A DNA stretch of 15,011 nt, taken from assembly GCA_021796315.1 (NCBI GenBank), contig JAJYOH010000079.1:1-15011 (forward strand). Direction: 5' to 3'. Source of the stretch: Chloroflexota bacterium. GTDB lineage: Bacteria > Chloroflexota > Anaerolineae > Anaerolineales > Villigracilaceae. A model generated the notes under the pieces. It was given only the letters and a program-made list of their open reading frames with translations. It did not search any database and was not told the origin of the DNA. Shown here in pieces: positions 1 through 6,811 of this stretch (position 1 is its first letter; the number at the start of each line of letters is the position of its first letter). Made by a program: the position numbers and the translations under genes.

Positions 1-676
1 TGATGTGCCAAAACTCTTCAGCAACTTTTAATCCGTTTGGCAGGTCCAACATTCCTTTTAGAGTCCACCTCTGATATGGCTCTGGCTCATAAGGGTTGTA
101 AGGAATTGCGATAAAAGAATTAATTTCCGCATTTGGATTTTGCGCCAATTTAATTGCACACCACTCTAACAGTGTTCTCTTGTGGTCTTTAAAACCACTC
201 AAATTCGGTTTTACAGTTTTTATGTCAAAAAGATACATTGCCCCGTTAGAATCTTGAATGAACAGGTCAACGTTTACGGTTTCAAGAGTATTCATTGTCC
301 CTTTTTGGCAGACGGTTCTTATTCGTTCTATTTCTTCTGCTTTATTAGCGTTTTTTGAAGCCGTGCTTAAATCATTAATGATATTTTGAATAACTTTCTG
401 AGCACCTTCACTTATTTGATTTCCAGGTGTGTGTTGAGATTCTGCATGTGCAAAGCGAGTTTTAGCAAGCGTCACAGCAACAGGTTCAAATATTGATGTG
501 CCAAAACTTGTATTGAGGGAATGGATAAATGAATACAAAGCCATACGGTCTTTCCCCAATAGCCTGAAATGAAAAGGCATGTTTTTTGATTCGGGTTTAT
601 AGTTTTGAAATTTCTTCCTCAAACTATCCCTAATTGTGGTTTCTATTGACTTGATGTTTGCAGGTGATAGCGGCAT
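1..676 (-). CDS. Type II restriction endonuclease, TdeIII-like (3' end missing)
   Basis: The reading frame starts at an ATG at 676 and stays open to the window edge, giving 225 residues without a stop, so the C-terminus is cut off. Residues about 137-153 carry a PD-(D/E)XK nuclease signature: D137 in VDLF, then D151-I-K153 in LFDIKTVKPN, the strand and lysine arrangement of restriction enzymes. The DIKTVKPN stretch resembles, from memory, the TdeIII/MjaII group of type II enzymes, which I recall as GGNCC-specific; that specificity is inference. The start lies 11 bases after the stop of the upstream methyltransferase, and an AGGG ribosome-binding site overlaps that stop, so the pair is probably co-transcribed and translationally coupled, with the methylase made first. 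Base composition is AT-rich like the methylase and unlike the ccm genes. The family is moderately sure; the endonuclease role follows from fold motif plus neighbour. Confidence 0.8.
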   Translation of the reverse strand, partial: MPLSPANIKSIETTIRDSLRKKFQNYKPESKNMPFHFRLLGKDRMALYSFIHSLNTSFGTSIFEPVAVTLAKTRFAHAESQHTPGNQISEGAQKVIQNIINDLSTASKNANKAEEIERIRTVCQKGTMNTLETVNVDLFIQDSNGAMYLFDIKTVKPNLSGFKDHKRTLLEWCAIKLAQNPNAEINSFIAIPYNPYEPEPYQRWTLKGMLDLPNGLKVAEEFWHI

Positions 677-687
677 GATGGTTTCCC

Positions 688-2274
688 TTATCTGTTTTTC
701 AAATGGAAGATTGTTTCCGAGTAGGCAGCCTTGTCTCGTTCTGTTCGGTTGAGAACTGGCCTTTTGAATTGATTAACTATCTTCATTCCAGAACGCTCTG
801 CAATGATAGGATAAACATTATATTTATCATTAGCTACTAAAAATACGCTGTAATCATCTGCCAGGAATTTTTTACTGTTAATTAGGACATCGGAAATACC
901 CTGAACGTAAGAATCTCTGGCTTCTTTTCCTTGCCCTTTATACATTGCTCCAATCTCTAGATCATCTTGTCTGTGAAAACCAAATAACTCATAAGCGTAA
1001 GCATGTTGTTCGTGGTAGTCAATAAGACCAACATACGGCGGACTCGAAAAAACCCCTTTTATTTTCTTGGTTTTTACGGTTTTTGCAAATTCTGGTTGTT
1101 CGGTTTCTAACACCTTGATAATGTCAACATTTCTTGAATCTCCAATAATACAGTATTGGTTGGTCCCTGTCCTTAGTTTATCGAACTTTAGTAATCTTTC
1201 AATAGTATCTTTGCTATATCGTTCCCACCAACTCAGAATTGAAAACAACGGCTTACATACCTTGCCGTGTTTTGAGCAATAATAAGCAGATGATACTGGT
1301 TCGACCAGCGTTCCTAAATCTGCGTGAGTAGTTGCCCGACAAGAGCGAATAGTACGGCTTAGAACAACTTGAACTACCCTTTTAGTCGCAGGGTCTTTAA
1401 TTTGATTAACCAGCCCAATGACAAAATCTATTTCTTGGCGAATTGGATATAAATACCACTTACCAAGAAAAGTCTTATGATCTTCCTGCATCAAGCGGAT
1501 ATTATATGTTTTGACCAACTCACGATATTCGGATAAAAATTCTTTTTCTTTTTCTTTGCCATACTTATCTTCATTTATTAATTTGCGTTGCACCTTGTAC
1601 TTAAATTCAGGAGAAGGAAAGTAAGAGTTATTAAATCTATAAAGGGCTTCAAGCAATTTTTGCTCAAACTCGGGAACATTTAGTGAGTTGAGAAAGGTTT
1701 TTAGGGATTTTGTGATTCGAAGAATTTCTTTTTGAACATCAATCAAGTTGTGTTTTTCTATTTTGATATTACTAATCAAAGCATTAAACGCAGAAACGTC
1801 AATTCCTACAGCGTGCATACCAAGTTCGTTGGCTTGAACTAAAGTTGTGCCACTGCCACAGAATGGATCAAGCAAGACGTCTCCAGCCTTGAAGTAAACT
1901 TCTTTTTTGAATTCATCGGTATGACTATCAATGAAATATTCAACCAATTGAGGAATAAATTTGCCTTTGTATGGATGGAGTCGGTGTACATGTTTTGTCG
2001 TATCGGCTTCTTTGAGATAATCGAAAGACAAAGCCCAATTTACATCTTGGCCCAACTCTGCTTTCCAGTTGACTTCTCGCTTGCCAAAAAACGAGTTGTA
2101 ATAATCAACAAGTTCCTTCTTTGAAATTTTGGCCACACCATCATTATTGTGTTTTTTGACGCGACCATATTGAATGAGATAAGAAATATTTGAGGGCGTG
2201 ACGTTTTTTTTCAAATACTCGGTAGCCCACTTGCTCGCTTCTGAGATTGTCATAAGTTCTTGAGTTTCTAACAT
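688..2274 (-). CDS. Type II DNA (amino) methyltransferase, probable N4-cytosine type
   Basis: This 528-residue protein transfers a methyl group from S-adenosylmethionine to DNA and would protect host sites from the adjacent endonuclease. The AdoMet-binding motif I, DPFCGSGTT, is at residues 136-144, followed by an acidic motif II in GIDVS (157-161). The catalytic motif IV, SPPY, is at 411-414; SPPY is typical of exocyclic-amino methylases and favours N4-cytosine. A conserved RLHPYKGKF segment (98-106) precedes motif I, as in many such modification enzymes. The first 60 residues (MTISEASKWATEYL onward) resemble an excisionase/MerR-like winged helix and may bind DNA. About 250 residues separate motifs I and IV, presumably the target-recognition region. 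The start is supported by GAGGAA about 9 bases upstream. The gene is visibly AT-richer than the region beyond 2340, consistent with horizontal transfer. N6-adenine specificity cannot be excluded. Confidence 0.9.
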   Translation of the reverse strand: MLETQELMTISEASKWATEYLKKNVTPSNISYLIQYGRVKKHNNDGVAKISKKELVDYYNSFFGKREVNWKAELGQDVNWALSFDYLKEADTTKHVHRLHPYKGKFIPQLVEYFIDSHTDEFKKEVYFKAGDVLLDPFCGSGTTLVQANELGMHAVGIDVSAFNALISNIKIEKHNLIDVQKEILRITKSLKTFLNSLNVPEFEQKLLEALYRFNNSYFPSPEFKYKVQRKLINEDKYGKEKEKEFLSEYRELVKTYNIRLMQEDHKTFLGKWYLYPIRQEIDFVIGLVNQIKDPATKRVVQVVLSRTIRSCRATTHADLGTLVEPVSSAYYCSKHGKVCKPLFSILSWWERYSKDTIERLLKFDKLRTGTNQYCIIGDSRNVDIIKVLETEQPEFAKTVKTKKIKGVFSSPPYVGLIDYHEQHAYAYELFGFHRQDDLEIGAMYKGQGKEARDSYVQGISDVLINSKKFLADDYSVFLVANDKYNVYPIIAERSGMKIVNQFKRPVLNRTERDKAAYSETIFHLKNR

Positions 2275-2303
2275 TAGTTAATTCCTCAACTTTTTTTCAT
2301 GGA

Positions 2304-2309
2304 ATTATA
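2304..2309 (-). promoter_or_regulatory. Candidate -10 element for the restriction-modification operon
   Basis: Read on the minus strand this is TATAAT, 29 bases before the methylase ATG at 2274, leaving room for a short leader with the GAGGAA ribosome site. I see no good -35 hexamer at 16-18 bases upstream. Within the leader, an ATG at 2300 opens a four-codon frame (MKKS) whose TGA overlaps the ribosome site. The call is weak and rests on the hexamer and its position. Confidence 0.35.
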
Positions 2310-2337
2310 CTCGGCATCTTCGCCCCCTTCCCATTAG

Positions 2338-2351
2338 ACTCATCACTCATC
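2338..2351. repeat. Two perfect tandem copies of ACTCATC at the transposase/R-M junction
   Basis: ACTCATC occurs twice head to tail. The pair covers the stop codon of the truncated transposase remnant and sits where base composition changes from the restriction-modification segment to the GC-richer flank. It may be a remnant of the 7-bp arrays seen elsewhere in the window, a target duplication, or chance. Confidence 0.45.
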
Positions 2352-2801
2352 TATAAATGTCAAGCGTGTGAATGGTGGATATAGGATGTCCCGAACGCCA
2401 TCAGTCGCTTTGTTATACGAGGGTGTCTTGTTTGATGACGCGTTGGTTTTACCCTGGCGGGCCGCCCCTGCGGTTTCATGGAATATAACCAGTCCATGAA
2501 AATGATTGGGCATAATTACGAACGCGCCCAATTCGACATAATCGAATCTTTGTGACAGGTTTAGCCATTCCCATTGAACGATTCTCCCTGCTTCATTCAA
2601 TCTCATATTCCCATCCACAATCTCCCCGAACAAACATTCACGCTGACGGGTCACAACTGTTACAAAATATGCGCCGGCCCGTGAATAATCGAATCCTTTC
2701 AGGCGGATTGAATGACGATGATGCTTGCCCTGCCTGCGCCAGTGCCGCAGGCACAGGTGAGCACCGTCGAAGGGAATTTGCGGATCGAATCTCGATGGCA
2801 C
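2343..2801 (-). pseudogene. Truncated REP-associated tyrosine transposase (RAYT, Y1/IS200-like)
   Basis: The conserved core begins at SIRLKGFDYSRAGAYF (residue 31 on) and includes the HuH metal-binding motif in MPNHFHG (97-103, H100 and H102), the hallmark of single-strand Y1 transposases that act on REP sequences. The frame ends at residue 152, only about 50 residues after the HuH. Family members normally continue with a C-terminal helical part carrying the catalytic tyrosine, which is absent here. The only in-frame start is a GTG at 2801 without a ribosome site, and the first 26 residues are encoded by the adjacent REP-like palindrome, so they are probably not genuine protein. The last residues (FTRLTFIDE) fall where base composition changes and the restriction-modification pair begins, suggesting the 3' half was replaced. 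It is almost certainly inactive. Confidence 0.75.
2731..2774. repeat. REP-like palindrome next to the RAYT remnant
   Basis: TGCCTGCG at 2731-2738 pairs perfectly with CGCAGGCA at 2746-2753 around a 7-base loop, an 8-bp stem. It is followed by TGAGCACCGTCGAAGGG, close to the TGAGCnnnTCGAAGGG type of dispersed sequence commonly found beside RAYT genes. A REP hairpin flanking the transposase at its 5' side is the classic arrangement. Copies elsewhere in the genome cannot be checked here. Confidence 0.5.
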
Positions 2802-2814
2802 GAATCAATTATAA

Positions 2815-2836
2815 AGGCGGACGCATCCGTCCGCCT
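2815..2836 (-). terminator. Rho-independent terminator of the Fe-S oxidoreductase gene
   Basis: AGGCGGACG and CGTCCGCCT form a perfect 9-bp GC-rich stem around a 4-base loop. On the minus strand it is followed by TTTATAATT. It starts 27 bases after the stop codon at 2864, in the right place to end transcription of that gene. Confidence 0.7.
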
Positions 2837-2868
2837 CACCGATTACCGTTTACTGAAAACCGGTTACT
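2834..2868. repeat. Degenerate 7-bp tandem array (5 units) at the Fe-S gene stop
   Basis: Read on the minus strand, units are AGTAACC, GGTTTTC, AGTAAAC, GGTAATC and GGTGAGG, all keeping GT at positions 2-3. The first unit includes the TAA stop of the Fe-S oxidoreductase and the last runs into the terminator stem. It belongs to the same family as the other heptad arrays here. Confidence 0.6.
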
Positions 2869-4849
2869 TCAGCCTCTCTGCCACCAACTCCGCCACATCC
2901 TTGACCTGAAGCGTGCCGCCGTCTTCTTTGGAGGCGTCATTCATCATCGTCAGACAGAACGGACAGCCGACTGCCACCGTTTCCGCGCCGGTGGATTTTG
3001 CTTCGGCGAAACGAGTCGAATTGAGGCGGGCCGCGCCGTTCTCTTCTTCCTTCCACATTTGTGCGCCGCCCGCGCCGCAGCAGAAAGACTTGGCTGAATT
3101 ACGCGGCATCTCGACAATTTCCAAACCTGCGGATCTTAGATCATCGCGCGGCGCATCAAAGATTTGATTGTGGCGTCCCAAATAACATGGATCATGGAAC
3201 GTGACTGATAGCTGATCACTGCTTACTGATAACTGAATCTTTCCCGCGCCGACCAACTCATTGATCAACTGCGTGTGATGGATGACCGTATAATTTCCGC
3301 CGAAGGCCGGATATTCATTCTTGATGGTGTGCAAACAATGCGGACAGGTCGTCACGATTCTTTTTGGTTTGACCCCGTTCAAAATCTCGACATTGGCAGA
3401 AGCCAGCCCGAAGAAAATATCTTCGCGTCCGGCGCGCCGCGCGGAATCTCCCGTGCATTGCTCATTCTGTCCGAGCACGGCGTAATTGACTCCCGCCGCG
3501 TTCAGGATTTTTGCAAAGGCTTGCGCCGTTTTTTGCGCGCGTGCATCCGTCGCGGCCGCACAGCCGACCCACCACAAAATTTCCGGTTCGGGATTCTTTT
3601 CAATCGTTGGCACGTTCATGCCGTCGGCCCATTTCATTCTGTCAGCTTGCGAAACATTCCACGGGTTGGCATTGCGTTCCATGCCTTTGAAGGCCGTCTC
3701 CAACTGCTTCGGGAATTTGCTTTCCATCATCGAAAGATTGCGGCGGATTTCCAAAATGTCGCGCATCGGTTCATTGCCGACCGGACAAATATCCACACAT
3801 GCGCCGCAGGATGTGCAGGCCCACACGGCTTCTTCCGAAATTAAATTCAGCATCGGGACGTCCGTGCCGCCGCCATGATTGAAGTTGTAACGCTTATTGA
3901 TCTCCAACGCGGCAGGCGACAAAACTTTTCCGGTGTTATAGGCTGGGCAGACTTCCTGGCAGCGGAAACACATGATGCAGGCGTAGCTGTCCATCACTTG
4001 TTCCCAGCCCAAATCCTTCACAGTCGCCGCGCCAAACTGTTCAATCGAAGTATCGTCGAGATTGATATATTTCAATTCGCCGATCGACCGTCTCTGCGGC
4101 TTCATCCAAATGTTCAACGGCGCAAAGAAAAGATGGATATGTTTTGAATACGGGAAATATGGCAGGAACGCGACCACCGCGCCGAGCGACAACCAGAACA
4201 TGGCGTGTTCACCGATGACAAGTGTATTTGCGTTCACGCCGGACCATAAACCGGCCACCGCTGAAATGGCTGGCTGCCATCTGTCAGCGGACCCGCTTAA
4301 TGCCACGCTGAAAGATTCCCCAAAATATCGAGACGCATTGTGGATGATGATAAATCCTGCCACGATGGCTGAATCGCGTGAGATTCCGGCGCGAGCTTTC
4401 GGGTCAAGCAAAGTCGTCTCGCGCGTAGATAGAGTCGCAGGTCGCAGTGCGAAGCGGCGGATGACCATGGCGAGCATGCCGATCAGAATGAGCACGTTGG
4501 CGATGTCCGCGCAGAGTCTGTAAACGTCCCCGAATGATCCGGTCTGCTTGAGGATGCTGAAACCGGTGTAAGCGTTGATCACATCCGAAAGATTGACCAA
4601 TAGAAAAACAAGAAAGCCCCAGCCGATCAGGGCGTGGAGCAGGCTGGGCCAAAAGCGAAATTTAAAAACAGGTCGCAGCGGCAGAACTTCAGCAACAACC
4701 TCGGGAATGCGTTTGAATGCGGCTTTCCAATCGGGCTTGCCCTGTCCGCTGGAAATATTTTTGATGATGCGTTCAACGCCGCGCCAGGTGAAATAAAGCG
4801 AGACAAGAACTGCAATTGCAAAGAGGATCTTTTCAGTGAGAGTCAGCAT
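2864..4849 (-). CDS. Membrane-bound Fe-S oxidoreductase, heterodisulfide reductase/FadF type
   Basis: From the ATG at 4849 (TGGAGG 6 bases upstream) the product is 661 residues; a longer frame back to 4897 reads through a palindromic repeat and lacks support. Residues 8-25, 68-90, 112-130, 160-172 and 212-232 are membrane segments of a NarI-like cytochrome b part. Two 4Fe-4S sites follow: C291/C294/C297/C301 and C345/C348/C351/C355. Two CCG domains come next: C430, C465, C502 and C505, then C555 in HDPCYLGRHN, C590-C591 in CCGAGG, and C629/C632. This order matches the membrane partner of electron-transfer flavoproteins (FadF, ETF:menaquinone oxidoreductase), which passes electrons to the quinone pool; that role is inference because no etf or acyl-CoA dehydrogenase gene is present. 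Residues 539-549 are encoded by a 7-bp repeat array in a loop before C555. It is flanked by terminators and looks monocistronic. Confidence 0.85.
   Translation of the reverse strand: MLTLTEKILFAIAVLVSLYFTWRGVERIIKNISSGQGKPDWKAAFKRIPEVVAEVLPLRPVFKFRFWPSLLHALIGWGFLVFLLVNLSDVINAYTGFSILKQTGSFGDVYRLCADIANVLILIGMLAMVIRRFALRPATLSTRETTLLDPKARAGISRDSAIVAGFIIIHNASRYFGESFSVALSGSADRWQPAISAVAGLWSGVNANTLVIGEHAMFWLSLGAVVAFLPYFPYSKHIHLFFAPLNIWMKPQRRSIGELKYINLDDTSIEQFGAATVKDLGWEQVMDSYACIMCFRCQEVCPAYNTGKVLSPAALEINKRYNFNHGGGTDVPMLNLISEEAVWACTSCGACVDICPVGNEPMRDILEIRRNLSMMESKFPKQLETAFKGMERNANPWNVSQADRMKWADGMNVPTIEKNPEPEILWWVGCAAATDARAQKTAQAFAKILNAAGVNYAVLGQNEQCTGDSARRAGREDIFFGLASANVEILNGVKPKRIVTTCPHCLHTIKNEYPAFGGNYTVIHHTQLINELVGAGKIQLSVSSDQLSVTFHDPCYLGRHNQIFDAPRDDLRSAGLEIVEMPRNSAKSFCCGAGGAQMWKEEENGAARLNSTRFAEAKSTGAETVAVGCPFCLTMMNDASKEDGGTLQVKDVAELVAERLK
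3202..3236. repeat. Degenerate 7-bp tandem array inside the Fe-S oxidoreductase gene
   Basis: Five contiguous units on the minus strand, for example TCAGTTA, TCAGTAA and GCAGTGA. The array is read in frame as residues 539-549 (QLSVSSDQLSV), just before the conserved HDPC motif of the second CCG domain. This heptamer is the type known as STRR in filamentous cyanobacteria and annotated there as QLSV-rich peptide. Confidence 0.75.
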
Positions 4850-4863
4850 GTGTGCCTCCAATG

Positions 4864-4930
4864 CCCACCCCCTCCGACCTTCGGTCACCTCCCCCATTTT
4901 CGCAGAAAATGGGGGAGGCTGGGTGGGGGT
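4864..4930. repeat. Long palindromic repeat upstream of the Fe-S oxidoreductase
   Basis: The centre is a perfect 14-bp inverted repeat, CCTCCCCCATTTTC at 4888-4901 with GAAAATGGGGGAGG at 4905-4918 and a 3-base loop. Outside it lie a small GACC-TTC-GGTC hairpin (4875-4885) and C-rich and G-rich flanks that partly pair. It sits between the terminator at 4963-4990 and the ribosome site at 4855-4860, so any leader RNA would fold into it. It resembles a dispersed MITE- or REP-type element; copy number is unknown. Confidence 0.6.
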
Positions 4931-4962
4931 AGTGGGGCTTGCGCTAGTTTAGCACAGAATAA

Positions 4963-4990
4963 AAAAGCGGAGGTCATCACCTCCGCTTTT
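4963..4990 (-). terminator. Strong rho-independent terminator (works in both directions by sequence)
   Basis: AAAAGCGGAGGT at 4963-4974 and ACCTCCGCTTTT at 4979-4990 form a perfect 12-bp stem with a 4-base loop, followed on the minus strand by a six-T run. It separates the secreted protein and its small downstream frame from the Fe-S oxidoreductase. Confidence 0.9.
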
Positions 4991-4994
4991 AGGC

Positions 4995-5137
4995 TCACTT
5001 TTCGACAGTGACTTTTATCGTATATGTTTTTGCTGGCGGCACGCAAGTTTTGCGCTTTGAAGCCGCTGCCCCCGGCCAAAAGTCCAATAATGAACGTCAA
5101 TGAACGTCAAGGTCATAATCCCAAAAATCTTTTTCAT
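4995..5137 (-). pseudogene. Frameshifted small exported-peptide gene
   Basis: An ATG at 5137, 11 bases after the stop of the secreted protein and with AAAGGA overlapping that stop, opens MKKIFGIMTLTF. As sequenced it continues as a poor 40-residue frame ending at 5015. If one copy of the adjacent decamer duplication is removed, the frame becomes MKKIFGIMTLTFIIGLLAGGSGFKAQ, a convincing signal peptide. A third frame ends in VPPAKTYTIKVTVEK with a TGA at 4995-4997, just before the terminator, and looks like a genuine C-terminus. Together they suggest a secreted peptide of about 45 residues broken by at least two indels. I do not recognise a family. Translation coupling to the upstream gene suggests a related role. 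Confidence 0.45.
5091..5110. repeat. Perfect tandem duplication of a decamer
   Basis: TGAACGTCAA occurs twice without a gap. Because 10 is not a multiple of 3, the duplication shifts the frame of the small peptide gene it lies in. Confidence 0.85.
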
Positions 5138-5148
5138 TGTAAAGTCCT

Positions 5149-6765
5149 TTATTGGCTGATGTCATTTACATATTTTACGGCGGGCGTACACACAGCGGTA
5201 AGATGCGATGCAAGCCCGTCCCAGGTGAGCTTGTGTTCTGCAGTCCAGGTTTCGTTGACGGCCAAACCGAGACAGCCTGCGCCTGCGTTGTAGTTTACCA
5301 ACGTGAACTTCCACAAATCTTCGTACGAGGCTACATCGCCAGGCAACTGCCCTATGTTATTTTGGATCACCTGCCTGGTCTGTTCACAACTGGCGAGCAG
5401 GGTATGGGCGAAGACAGCCACGCTGAAGTTGGCCTGACTCAGGTCAATGCCAAGCGGACAATTGTCGCAGGTGGCGTTTACACTGCCGACCAATGCCTGT
5501 CGCAACATCAATTGATCGGCGGCCTTGAGGTGCACATAACCTTGACTGCATGTTTCCGACGAAAGCACGAGCGGACAGTATTGGCCGTAAAAAGACGGAT
5601 TCCATAACAAGGCTGTGTCTGCGCCGTTCTCGGTGAGCTGGCCGAGTCCCGCGTCTGTGCCGGCTTTGAAGATGCCCGGCCAGAGCTGGCTTTCGCGCGC
5701 GAACAGGTTCTTGAGCAATTGGGCAGGGACGCCGGTGTTTTGTGAGGTGTTCAGAATCAATGAATCGAATTGGTTTTGCCAATCGCCCACTGCGCCGCGC
5801 GCCGCTTCGATTCCGCAAGCGTTGGCACCGCCGTTAGGCAGGAGACCGCCATCGGGACAGCCACTGGCATCCACTGCGCCTTGCAGGATCAGGTTCGCGG
5901 ATAGATAGTTGTAAGGAATTTCACTGCTTAAATCAGTTGCATCCTTTGGCGTGATCAACCAATTAGGCGGTCCGCCGACAGGTGGGAACGATCCCCAGGT
6001 TTCAGAACAGGATGCAACATGCACGCCCTGCCATTGACTCGAAAGCACGTCCACATACCACGAGGATTGATCGGGATTGCCCGCATCTGAAAGTGCAACG
6101 CGCACTTGTCCGTTGAAGACTTGGCTGCTATCGCCGTAACTCGACCATGCCCAGAATTGTAACTTGACGCCTTTATTATCATCGGTGGGGGCGAGGCGCA
6201 ATTTGCATGTGGGATCACATGAGAAAGATGTACCATCCATTGTCCCCTCGATGCGCAGGATGTGTTCGTTGGGAAGCGGTTCCTGGCCTGTCAGCACGAG
6301 GGTTGGTGTCGTTTCGCATATATTCGTGCTGGACCTGGAAACGGGCGCGCAATTTTCGAGCGATAACATCACTGTGGGCGGCGGCAGTTTAACCGTCAGC
6401 TCTTTTTGTGATTGATGTGTCTGAACTAAATAAACGTAATAACCCGTACAGTCATTGCCAATGCAGGGCTTTTGAGCTTTCCATGTGTCGTAGACGGATG
6501 AGTCGCAATCGCGGTAGACTTCCCCCAATGTCGGCTGGCCCTCGTGATCGACAATGATTGAGCAAGCGACTGTATTCTTCCCCCAGGCAGCCATCCACCA
6601 TTCGTAGGCCGTGTAATCCACGGTGATGGTGGTGACGCGGTCGGGGCCGGGTGGAACCGCGGCCTCGGCGGCCCGGCTGGAGATCGCGGGGAGAAGCGCC
6701 AGAGCGATCAAGGTCAGCAAGATAACAAATAGCCCGGGCCGAAAGGTCATATGGCGTGCGGTCAT
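5149..6765 (-). CDS. Secreted cysteine-rich protein with lytic-transglycosylase-like C-terminal domain
   Basis: A 538-residue protein. Residues 11-33 are hydrophobic and followed by an AEA-type cleavage site, so it is probably exported. The N-terminal two thirds (40-300) has no family I recognise; it is rich in Trp, Tyr and Cys. Residues about 330-500 carry an SLT-like pattern: ARES with a candidate catalytic E358, GLGQLT at 373-378 (family GLMQL) and NYNAG at 491-495 (family AYNAG). This predicts cleavage of peptidoglycan glycosidic bonds, though spacing between motifs is longer than in a standard SLT domain. There are 18 cysteines after the signal, an even number compatible with many disulfides. 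The ATG at 6765 directly abuts the preceding terminator and lacks a ribosome site; the ATG at 6750 (MTFRPGLF) is an alternative. A small broken frame follows it. Confidence 0.75.
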   Translation of the reverse strand: MTARHMTFRPGLFVILLTLIALALLPAISSRAAEAAVPPGPDRVTTITVDYTAYEWWMAAWGKNTVACSIIVDHEGQPTLGEVYRDCDSSVYDTWKAQKPCIGNDCTGYYVYLVQTHQSQKELTVKLPPPTVMLSLENCAPVSRSSTNICETTPTLVLTGQEPLPNEHILRIEGTMDGTSFSCDPTCKLRLAPTDDNKGVKLQFWAWSSYGDSSQVFNGQVRVALSDAGNPDQSSWYVDVLSSQWQGVHVASCSETWGSFPPVGGPPNWLITPKDATDLSSEIPYNYLSANLILQGAVDASGCPDGGLLPNGGANACGIEAARGAVGDWQNQFDSLILNTSQNTGVPAQLLKNLFARESQLWPGIFKAGTDAGLGQLTENGADTALLWNPSFYGQYCPLVLSSETCSQGYVHLKAADQLMLRQALVGSVNATCDNCPLGIDLSQANFSVAVFAHTLLASCEQTRQVIQNNIGQLPGDVASYEDLWKFTLVNYNAGAGCLGLAVNETWTAEHKLTWDGLASHLTAVCTPAVKYVNDISQ

Positions 6766-6803
6766 AAAAAAGAGTCCGCTTTCATTATAGCGGACTCTTT
6801 TTT
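6766..6803 (-). terminator. Rho-independent terminator ending the ccm operon
   Basis: AAAAAAGAGTCCGCT at 6766-6780 pairs perfectly with AGCGGACTCTTTTTT at 6789-6803, a 15-bp stem with an 8-base loop, ending in six T on either strand. It begins 8 bases after the stop of the ccmD-like gene. Confidence 0.9.
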
Positions 6804-6811
6804 ATATGCAA
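6784..6811 (-). promoter_or_regulatory. Possible promoter overlapping the terminator loop
   Basis: On the minus strand TATAAT occupies 6789-6784 in the loop of the ccm terminator, with TTGCAT at 6811-6806, 16 bases upstream. Transcription would begin near 6777 and leave about a dozen bases before the ATG at 6765, with no ribosome site. The -35 match is poor, so this is tentative. Confidence 0.25.

Noticed and set aside
2724..2801. First 26 residues of the RAYT frame as genuine protein
   Set aside because: This part is encoded by the REP-like palindrome and its flank, begins with GTG without a ribosome site, and does not resemble the family.
3275..3878. Plus-strand frames opposite the Fe-S oxidoreductase
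   Set aside because: Antisense to the cysteine-motif region of a well-supported gene, with no features of their own.
4850..4897. Sixteen-residue N-terminal extension of the Fe-S oxidoreductase (start at 4897)
   Set aside because: The extension reads through the palindromic repeat and has no ribosome site; the ATG at 4849 has TGGAGG 6 bases upstream and gives a normal membrane-protein start.
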